64,000 nt of DNA. It comes from Turicibacter faecis. Its GTDB lineage: Bacteria; Bacillota_I; Bacilli_A; MOL361; Turicibacteraceae. Where the stretch lies: positions 1,673,501 through 1,737,500 of the forward strand of contig NZ_AP028127.1 in NCBI RefSeq assembly GCF_037076425.1, given 5' to 3'. Positions 57,385-64,000 of this stretch are shown here, one piece after another. The translations under genes were made by a program, and so were the position numbers. Each line of letters opens with the position of its first letter. The stretch's first letter is position 1. The notes under the pieces were generated by a model. The model was not told the DNA's origin, searched no databases, and was given only the letters and a program-made list of their open reading frames with translations.

Positions 57385-57389
57385 TTTTG

Positions 57390-59198
57390 CTATTCAATAA
57401 AATTAATATGATACTCTTTAAACCAAAGATGGAATTGATATAAATAAGCAATCAACTGTGGCTGTGTCATTAACTGTCCGAACCATGGACGTGTAATAAT
57501 CTCATCACTCGTATTGGCAAGAGCCCATAGTTTTTCCTCATCAAAAATCTCATGTAAAATTGAATCTGGATCATTCAATGCCTCTCTTAATAGCGCTTGG
57601 ATTAACTCTGTATAATGCGGATTATGGGTTTTAGGATATGGATTTTTTTTACGATACAACACTTCATCCGGCAATACTCCCTCTAAAGCTTTACGTAATA
57701 ATCCTTTTTCCATTCCACCATGAAATTTCATTTCCCATGGAATATTATATAGATACTCCATTAGACGATGGTCGGCAAATGGAACCCTAACTTCAAGACT
57801 CGCTCCCATGCTCATTCGATCTTTGCGATCTAGTAAGGTTGTCATAAACCATTTCGTATTTAAATACGTCAACTGACGTTTTTCATTATTTAATACACTA
57901 TCTCCTTCTAAAATAGGGGCACTCGCAATCGATTCATTAAATCGTTTCGTTGCATAGCCAACAAGATCTAACTTCTCTTGCCATTCCGGTTTTAAAAGTG
58001 TATTACGAATCGCTAAATCACGAAGCCATGGAAACATTCCATTCATCGGTTCACGGTAAAACCAAGGATATCCCCCAAAAATTTCATCGGCGCATTCTCC
58101 TGATAAACTCACGGTATAATCCTCTTTAATTTTTTTACAAAACCAGTAAAGCGATGAATCGACATCTGCCATCCCCGGCATATCTCTAAAATAAACAGCA
58201 TCCTTTAAGGCATCAGCCAAATCCTGATTACTAATGACGCAATAATGATGATGGGTTTGATTTAAATCCGAGATGAGTTTAATAAAATCATTATCTTGAG
58301 AGACCGTAAAAGCGGTTTTTTTAAAGTATTTCACGTTATCTTCATAATCAATAGAGAACGTATGTAAATTTTTAATTTCCTGGGCAGCGATAGCTGTAAT
58401 GGCGGATGAGTCCACCCCTCCTGATAAAAACGTACATAATGGAACATCTGAAACGAGTTGTCGTTTAATAGCATCTAACAAAATATCCCTTGTTTTAGCG
58501 ACAGTCGTCTCGAAATCATCGACATGTTCAGACGCCGTTAATTCCCAGTACTGCTCTTCCTTTTTACTTCCACTTGAGACGTTCATATAATGTCCTGGCT
58601 TCAACTCTTTGATTCCCTTATATAGTCCGTGACCCGGTGTATGAGACGGCCCAACCCCTAACAACTCTCTAAATCCTTCTAGCGTAATTTCATTTTTTTT
58701 CGTATACTGTAAAATCTGTTTTTGTTCCGAAGCAAAAATAATTCCATCTGGTAATTCATAATAATACAGCGGTTTAACACCGGCACGATCTCTCGCTACG
58801 AACAATCGCTGTTCCTTACTGTCCCAAACTGCAAATGCATAAATTCCGTTTAATTTCTCAACAACTCGCTCTTGAAAGCAAACGTAAGCTTTTAAAAGTA
58901 CCTCCGTATCCGAATGTCCTTTAAACGTATATCCCGCTTTCAATAACTCCTGACGAATTTCTTCCGTATTATAGAGCTCACCATTATAAACCATTGTATA
59001 TTGGTGAAAAGACATCGGTTGTTTTCCTTGTTCAATATCAACCACTGATAACCGGCGGTGACCTAAGAAAACATGTTGATCATAAAAGGTTCCCCCTTCG
59101 TCAGGTCCCCGATGTAAAACAGCCTGTACACAACTCATATCATAAGGTGTCCTCACCTCATTCAAATGATAATTTACAACCCCAAAAATTCCACACAT
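57390..59198 (-). CDS. asnB: Glutamine-hydrolysing asparagine synthetase
   Basis: Makes asparagine from aspartate, glutamine and ATP. The N-terminal Cys2 glutaminase (MCGIFGVVNY, HRGPDEGG) and the C-terminal synthetase with the PP-loop LSGGVDSSA are present, as is SGECADEIFGGYPW. Length 602. Bacillus has three paralogues (AsnB, AsnH, AsnO), and AsnO is sporulation-linked; the sequence alone does not say which this equals. AAGGAG precedes ATG 59198. Confidence 0.93.
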   Translation of the reverse strand: MCGIFGVVNYHLNEVRTPYDMSCVQAVLHRGPDEGGTFYDQHVFLGHRRLSVVDIEQGKQPMSFHQYTMVYNGELYNTEEIRQELLKAGYTFKGHSDTEVLLKAYVCFQERVVEKLNGIYAFAVWDSKEQRLFVARDRAGVKPLYYYELPDGIIFASEQKQILQYTKKNEITLEGFRELLGVGPSHTPGHGLYKGIKELKPGHYMNVSSGSKKEEQYWELTASEHVDDFETTVAKTRDILLDAIKRQLVSDVPLCTFLSGGVDSSAITAIAAQEIKNLHTFSIDYEDNVKYFKKTAFTVSQDNDFIKLISDLNQTHHHYCVISNQDLADALKDAVYFRDMPGMADVDSSLYWFCKKIKEDYTVSLSGECADEIFGGYPWFYREPMNGMFPWLRDLAIRNTLLKPEWQEKLDLVGYATKRFNESIASAPILEGDSVLNNEKRQLTYLNTKWFMTTLLDRKDRMSMGASLEVRVPFADHRLMEYLYNIPWEMKFHGGMEKGLLRKALEGVLPDEVLYRKKNPYPKTHNPHYTELIQALLREALNDPDSILHEIFDEEKLWALANTSDEIITRPWFGQLMTQPQLIAYLYQFHLWFKEYHINFIE

Positions 59199-59430
59199 AT
59201 CACCATCTCCTTACCTATTCCCTTATGGGGTTAAATGGAAAAAACATTGTACGACATATTCTATGCGAAAGACTCCATATTGAAACATGTTTTTTCTTCT
59301 GCTAAAATATTTTTATCAAAAATGCAAAAAATCGACTTCAGGAGAAGTGTCTTATAGGACACCATGCTCCCCCACTTAAGCGATTTAGACGCATATAACC
59401 TATTATTTACCCCAAGCGGAGGCGACTAAA

Positions 59431-59658
59431 ATGAAAACTCTACTGATTAAACTCATTCGATTTTATCAAAAATACATTTCCGTTCAAACAGGACCTAACT
59501 GCCGCTTTATTCCGACCTGTTCGCAATATGCTATCGAGGCTATCGAATCTCATGGGGCGTTAAAAGGAGGATGGCTAGCAATCCGAAGAATTTTAAGGTG
59601 TAACCCCTTTGGAAAAATGGGATATGATCCTGTTCCACAGAAAAAAAAGAAAAAATAA
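59431..59658 (+). CDS. yidD: Membrane protein insertion efficiency factor YidD
   Basis: A small amphipathic protein that helps YidC-dependent insertion. The conserved pattern [24 protein letters not shown] and [15 protein letters not shown] is complete in 75 residues. GCGGAGG precedes ATG 59431. Upstream, around 59340-59375, GGAG / CTCC arms enclose a GTGTC / GACAC hairpin of unknown role. Confidence 0.95.
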   Translation: MKTLLIKLIRFYQKYISVQTGPNCRFIPTCSQYAIEAIESHGALKGGWLAIRRILRCNPFGKMGYDPVPQKKKKK

Positions 59659-59753
59659 TAAAAATTCTTAAAATAATTGGCGTTAATTAAGTGATAATGC
59701 GTAAAATATAATAGATTTAAAAGGTATTATTTTGTATAGGGGGATTTCAGATT

Positions 59754-60395
59754 ATGGAACTCATTTCTTTTTTAGAATATATTGGCGTGTTTGTGTTCGC
59801 CGCTTCTGGGGCAATCTGTGCCATCGAAAATAGGATGGATTTCTTCGGAATATTAACCTTAGCCGCTGTAACAGCAATGGGCGGTGGTGTCATTCGTGAT
59901 GTTGTAACGAATATCGGAATTCCTGCATTATTTTCAGACTATATATCAATAGGAATTATCCTTCTTTCAACCACGTTGACTATTATCTTTCGTGGTAAAA
60001 TAAAATGGAAAACTTCATTTCTTCTTTTAGATGCGATTGGTTTAGCCGTTTTTACCGTTGCTGCGGGCATGAAAGCCATTGAACTACATTATAACTTCTT
60101 AACCTTTATCTTTGTTTCCCTTATCACAGCAATAGGGGGTGGCGTCGTTCGTGACATTCTTTCTAAAAGAGTCCCAATTATTTTAAAAAGAGAAATATAT
60201 GCGGTTGCCTCCCTCATTGGATCTACTGTGTTTTGGATAATAAGTCCTTGGATTGGTATTTATCTGAGCTCCTATCTCTGCCTTACTCTTATCTTTATGA
60301 TCCGTATTTTTACTTACTATTATCATATTCACTTGCCGTATATTGAAAACGGAAAAATCATCTTTTACTTTAATCAAAAAAAATCCGATGATTGA
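59754..60395 (+). CDS. TRIC-type trimeric cation channel (UPF0126)
   Basis: A seven-helix membrane protein made of two repeats, each with a Gly-rich kinked helix: AMGGGVIRDVVTNIG and AIGGGVVRDILSKRVP. This is the hallmark of prokaryotic TRIC channels, which conduct potassium or other monovalent cations. Length 213. GGGGG lies before ATG 59754. A terminator overlaps its stop codon. Confidence 0.9.
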   Translation: MELISFLEYIGVFVFAASGAICAIENRMDFFGILTLAAVTAMGGGVIRDVVTNIGIPALFSDYISIGIILLSTTLTIIFRGKIKWKTSFLLLDAIGLAVFTVAAGMKAIELHYNFLTFIFVSLITAIGGGVVRDILSKRVPIILKREIYAVASLIGSTVFWIISPWIGIYLSSYLCLTLIFMIRIFTYYYHIHLPYIENGKIIFYFNQKKSDD

Positions 60396-60411
60396 TTCAT
60401 CGGGTTTTTAT
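60376..60411 (+). terminator. Terminator after TRIC gene
   Basis: AAATCCGATGA / TCATCGGGTTT hairpin overlapping the stop codon, followed by a T tract. Confidence 0.75.
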
Positions 60412-60473
60412 TTGCTCTCTTTTTAAAAAAAGGTATAATAGTTTTATCTTTAAGAAATGTTGTGGTGATAAAT

Positions 60474-62381
60474 TTGAATTTAATGACAATTGAAAATATA
60501 AGCAAAAGTTACTCAGTAAAAACGTTACTTAAAAACATCTCATTTGGGATTAGTGAAGGCGAGAAAATAGGGATTATTGGGGTTAATGGAACCGGAAAAT
60601 CAACGCTTCTTAAAATTATTGCGGGTGTCGAGACCCCTGAAACAGGGAAAATTACCAAGGGAAATCGGGTACGAGTAGAATATTTATCACAAAATCCAAA
60701 CTTTGACGAAGAGGCATCCGTTTTAGAGCAAGTATTCAAGGGAAATTCTAAGGAAATGCAACTTTTACGAGAATATCAAGAGATCCTTGAAACTTTGCAA
60801 ACTCATTACGATGATAAAATAAATGAAAGACTTTTAAAAGTTCAGGATCAAATTGACCGTTTAAACCTATGGGATTTAGAAAGTGAAGCGAAATCCGTAT
60901 TAACAAAATTAGGCATTATTAATTTTTCCCAAAAAGTAAAGGAATTATCGGGGGGACAAAAAAAGCGAGTTGCACTCGCATCGGCACTCATTACCCCATG
61001 TGAGCTATTGATTTTAGATGAGCCTACCAATCACCTGGATAACGAAACAATATCTAAATTAGAAGATCATTTAAATAGTCGTAAAGGGGCCCTTCTTATG
61101 ATCACGCACGACCGTTATTTTCTTGATCGGGTTACCAATCGTATTATTGAGCTTGATCACGGAAACCTCTATAGCTATGATGGGAACTATTCTCTATTTC
61201 TTGAAAAGAAGATGGAACGTCTTCAACTTGAAGCGGCGATGGAAGATAAGCGACAAAATTTACTTCGAAAAGAGTTAGCCTGGGTTAGACGGGGAGCCCA
61301 AGCCCGTTCCACAAAACAAAAAGCACGATTACAGCGTTTTGATGAACTAAAAAATAAAGAGAAACCTACCAATCAAGAAAGCATTGATATTTCAGTCGCA
61401 TCTACACGATTAGGTCGAAAAATAATGGAATTCAATCATCTCCATAAATCTTTTGATGGCCGTTGTCTGATTGAAGATCTCGATTACACATTAGCAAGAA
61501 CAGACCGTATCGGAATTGTTGGACCAAATGGAATCGGTAAATCAACACTTATTAACCTTATTCGCGGAAAAATAGCTCCGGATAGTGGAAGCATCGAAAT
61601 CGGAGAAACAGTTAAAATTGGTTGTTTCGCCCAAGAGAGTGAGGAAATGAACCCTAACCTCCGAGCGATTGATTATATTAAAGAAAAACGTGAATACATT
61701 GAAACAGCTGATGGAACACGTATTACCGCTTCACAGATGTGCGAACGATTCCTCTTCGATGGGCACCTCCAATATTCTCAAATTGGAACTCTATCTGGGG
61801 GCGAAAGACGTCGTCTCTACCTACTCCGTATTCTAATGGATGCTCCTAACGTACTCCTCCTTGATGAACCTACCAATGATCTTGATATCGATACTTTACG
61901 TCGTCTTGAAGATTATCTTGATGATTTTAACGGAATTGTCATAACCGTTTCCCATGACCGTTACTTCCTCGACCGAGTTTGTAATAAAATATTTGCTTAT
62001 GAAGGCGAGGGGAAAATTACCATCTATACTGGAAATTATAGTGACTACCTTGTCTTCAAAGAAGCAAATCCCTCAAAAAACGAAATCACGAGTGAGAACA
62101 AAAATAAGGAAGCAAGTAAATCTAAGCCACGTCGTGAAAAAAAATTAAAATTTACATTCCAAGAACAAAAGGAGTTTGAAACCATTGATGATGAAATTGC
62201 TACATTAGAGGAAAAGATAGAGCAATTTAATCAGGAATTAATCAAACATGCCACTGATTATGTGAAACTTCAGGATATTATGGCACAAAAAGAAATAATA
62301 GAGGAAGAATTAGCCCATAAATATGAGCGATGGGAATACTTAAATCAATTAGCTGAAGAAATTGAAAATAAAAGTAAGTAA
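60474..62381 (+). CDS. ABC-F family ATPase (Uup-like)
   Basis: ABC-F proteins act on ribosomes rather than as transporters. Two ATPase domains have Walker A GVNGTGKST and GPNGIGKST, signatures LSGGQKKR and LSGGERRR, and Walker B LLILDEPTNHLD and LLLDEPTNDLD, joined by the P-site tRNA interaction linker (about 245-320). A Lys-rich region and C-terminal coiled coil (about 545-635) indicate the Uup-type subgroup. A TTG at 60474 lies six bases after GGTG and is the likelier start; GTG 60462 and ATG 60495 are alternatives. Confidence 0.93.
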   Translation: MNLMTIENISKSYSVKTLLKNISFGISEGEKIGIIGVNGTGKSTLLKIIAGVETPETGKITKGNRVRVEYLSQNPNFDEEASVLEQVFKGNSKEMQLLREYQEILETLQTHYDDKINERLLKVQDQIDRLNLWDLESEAKSVLTKLGIINFSQKVKELSGGQKKRVALASALITPCELLILDEPTNHLDNETISKLEDHLNSRKGALLMITHDRYFLDRVTNRIIELDHGNLYSYDGNYSLFLEKKMERLQLEAAMEDKRQNLLRKELAWVRRGAQARSTKQKARLQRFDELKNKEKPTNQESIDISVASTRLGRKIMEFNHLHKSFDGRCLIEDLDYTLARTDRIGIVGPNGIGKSTLINLIRGKIAPDSGSIEIGETVKIGCFAQESEEMNPNLRAIDYIKEKREYIETADGTRITASQMCERFLFDGHLQYSQIGTLSGGERRRLYLLRILMDAPNVLLLDEPTNDLDIDTLRRLEDYLDDFNGIVITVSHDRYFLDRVCNKIFAYEGEGKITIYTGNYSDYLVFKEANPSKNEITSENKNKEASKSKPRREKKLKFTFQEQKEFETIDDEIATLEEKIEQFNQELIKHATDYVKLQDIMAQKEIIEEELAHKYERWEYLNQLAEEIENKSK

Positions 62382-62398
62382 ACAAACGAATACCCAAT

Positions 62399-62486
62399 AA
62401 AGTACCTTCATCGTAGACAAAAAAATAAAGCGGAACGGTCAATCATGATAGAACCGCTTTATCGTCTATGAGAGAGGTACTTTTTC
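62399..62486 (+). terminator. Long nested hairpin terminator
   Basis: Three concentric arm pairs (AAAGTACCT / AGGTACTTT, TAGAC / GTCTA, ATAAAGCGG / CCGCTTTAT) form an 85-base hairpin ending in a T tract after the ABC-F gene. Confidence 0.75.
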
Positions 62487-62604
62487 TTATACTCACCCCC
62501 CGTTTGCCCCATTCCAAACCATTAAAACGTCAAAGAATTAAAATTTATTTAAAGGAAGGGGAAAAAGGAAACTACTAATTCTAATGGTTTTGGGCCCCAA
62601 CATC

Positions 62605-62751
62605 TTAAATCCATCTATCGAAATTTAATTCATTGAAAAAATGCCTTAGATTCGACTCAATCAAAGCCCACAACTGCTGTTTAAAAAATGGCTCTTCAAG
62701 AAGCTTCACAGGGTCAAAGGCTTGTATTAAAAATTCATCACCCTTCCAACA
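62605..62751 (-). pseudogene. Gene remnant, 48 codons, product unknown
   Basis: The frame reads (in part) DEFLIQAFDPVKLLEEPFFKQ and then LWALIESNLRHFFNELNFD, ending at TAA 62605. Its composition looks protein-like but there is no start codon with a ribosome site. Nearby frames upstream (RLVRDGGIGVNLSLH, then VERMKECDVG) could be earlier parts broken by frameshifts. The family is unknown to me. It lies next to an insertion sequence. Confidence 0.35.
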
Positions 62752-62825
62752 TCACATTCCTTCATTCGTTCAACGCAAATGTAAAGAGAGATTTACACCT
62801 ATCCCGCCATCTCGTACAAGACGTA

Positions 62826-62880
62826 TAAAAAAATACAGTATGAAATCTACACATAACTAGATTCATACCGTATTTTTTTA
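62826..62880. terminator. Bidirectional terminator beside the IS30 element
   Basis: AAATACAGTATGAA / TTCATACCGTATTT arms with one mismatch and A and T tracts on both sides. Confidence 0.75.
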
Positions 62881-62894
62881 TTTATGACGAATTG

Positions 62895-63839
62895 TCAATA
62901 CAAATGCGACAGTTTCTCATGAAATAGCTCGAATGAAGTTTTCCAACCTAAGCATTTTCGTGGTCGATGATTAATGAGGAGGAGGGCTTCATCAATCTCT
63001 TTCTCACTAACTCGTGCTAAGTCCGTCTTCTTCGGAAAGAATTCTCGAAGAAGACCATTGGCATTTTCATTACTTCCTCTTTGCCAAGAGGAATAGGCGT
63101 CAGCGAAGTAAACAGGAACCTTTAAATCTGCTTCTACTTTGGAATAACAAGCAAACTCTTTTCCTCGATCAACGGTATAAGTTTTAAAGGTGTCTTTAGG
63201 AAAATGTTCATATAACTCACTAATCGCTCGGTACATTTCAGATGCTGAGCGATTTTCGATTTTAACGGTGACATAAAATCGTGTTTGACGTTCAATAAAT
63301 GTAGCTAAACATCCTTTACTTTTACCACGGCTTGAAACAACTGTATCAAGTTCCCAATGACCAAATGCCTGACGTTTTTTTACCTCTTTCGGACGTTGAT
63401 GAATTGATGTCCCAATGTTAAATCGTCCGCGTGTTTCTCGTGGTTTTCGGCGTTTTCCCTTTTGCCTTAAACAGCTTAAATCCCCTAACAAAATCGTTCC
63501 GTCATAAATCCAACGATAAATAGTTTTGAATGAAATAACACCCTTTAAAACCGTATTAGAAATTTGTTCAGGCGACCAGGTTAACTTTAAATAATGTTGG
63601 ATGGTTTGAATAACTTCTTCAGATTTGGTCTCTGGACGATGACAAACTAAGCGACGTTGCTCGGCTAATTCATCTGCTAGCTCTGCTTGATACGTCTTTT
63701 GAGTATTTCGTTTTAGTTCACGAGCAATGGTTGAATGATGACGATTTAATTGCCCCGCAATTTGTCTCGTTGAATAACCCATTTTTGAAAGAACTTCTAT
63801 ACGTGTACGCTCAAATGTGTTAAGATGTTTATAACTCAT
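62895..63839 (-). mobile_element. IS30-family transposase, intact
   Basis: The 314-residue protein has the IS30 N-terminal helix-turn-helix pair (YKHLNTFERTRIEVLSKMG, RQIAGQLNRHHSTIARELKRN) and a DDE domain with WELDTVV, YTVDRGKEFA and QRGSNENANGLLREFFPKK holding the catalytic D, D and E. Length is normal and the frame is unbroken, so it could be active. ATG 63839 follows AAGGAGATC. I compared the flanks for inverted repeats and found only weak similarity (GAATT-containing sequences near 62888 and 63890), so the ends and target duplication are not defined. Confidence 0.93.
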
Positions 63840-64000
63840 AAATAGATCTCCTTGTTAAGAATTTGGTGTGGTAACTTCATTCTATAACAAAGAATTCTAT
63901 TTATGAGCTTTTTTTATTTGTCGTACTTAATATTACAATCTGTCTTATATAAATGAATTCCTTAAAAGTTGTGAACTCATCGCTCATTTAGAGCCTTATA
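63840..64000. other. Right edge of window
   Basis: Probable upstream end of the IS element and AT-rich spacer. No gene is supported. Confidence 0.4.

Noticed and set aside
62633-62860. 75-codon plus-strand frame near the IS30 element
   Set aside because: Its composition is not protein-like and it lies opposite a minus-strand remnant with better coding character.
62880-63910. Defined terminal inverted repeats of the IS30 element
   Set aside because: Only weak similarity between the flanks could be seen by eye; ends need comparison with other copies.

Overview
The window is low-GC DNA with strong AGGAGG-type ribosome binding sites. Its gene orders (spoVID-ysxE-valS-folC-radC-mreCD-spoIVFAB; infC-rpmI-rplT; dnaB-dnaI-thrS; coaE-mutM-polA; nrnA-dnaE-pfkA-pyk; ytxK-ackA; ytfI-ytfJ) match the Bacillus subtilis chromosome, so this is the chromosome of an endospore-forming Firmicute. 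A Turicibacter-like host fits the AT-rich composition and the trimmed versions of Bacillus clusters, but that name is an inference from gene content, not a database result. Most genes are on the minus strand.

Region by region. 1-8 kb: spoIVFB (cut by the window edge), spoIVFA, mreD and mreC, then a GNAT enzyme and a DUF1622 membrane protein sitting where mreB usually lies, then radC, a SpoIIB-like SPOR protein, folC and an orphan PASTA protein. 8-13 kb: valS, then about 1.8 kb without genes, then a valine-type T-box leader pointing at valS. 13-18 kb: a 58-residue membrane protein, ysxE, spoVID, the translation operon infC-rpmI-rplT with its L20 leader, and a membrane protein. 18.7-21.2 kb: a small island bounded by 64-bp direct repeats, carrying a membrane-anchored protein of unknown function and a secreted cysteine hydrolase gene broken by one in-frame stop codon. 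21-31 kb: thrS with its T-box, dnaI, dnaB, coaE, mutM, polA. 31-37 kb: accessory surface and membrane genes, among them a degenerate phosphoesterase, a Tyr/Gln-rich coat-like protein, an AspT-family transporter and two polysaccharide deacetylases. 37-40 kb: the general PTS proteins ptsI, ptsH and crr. 40-46 kb: a prenyl synthase, a type II NADH dehydrogenase with an extra membrane domain, a flavin-binding-like lipoprotein and an ApbE flavin transferase, which together resemble part of the Listeria-type flavin-based extracellular electron transfer system. 46-62 kb: a CotD-like coat protein, pyk, pfkA, dnaE, nrnA, ackA, ytxK, the ytfIJ pair, asparagine synthetase, yidD, a TRIC-type channel and an ABC-F ATPase. 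The right end holds a gene remnant and an IS30-family transposase.

The most unusual feature is the gene-free stretch between the valine T-box terminator (about 12722) and valS (10897). It holds seven copies of a 16-base sequence, read on the minus strand as CCAAAATCCAGGTGGT. Each copy lies at the tip of a hairpin whose stem sequence differs from copy to copy. The wobble pairs in these stems, and the one variant copy, are consistent only with an RNA read from the minus strand, the same direction as the T-box and valS. I know of no described RNA family that matches, so this is the main candidate for an undescribed system.
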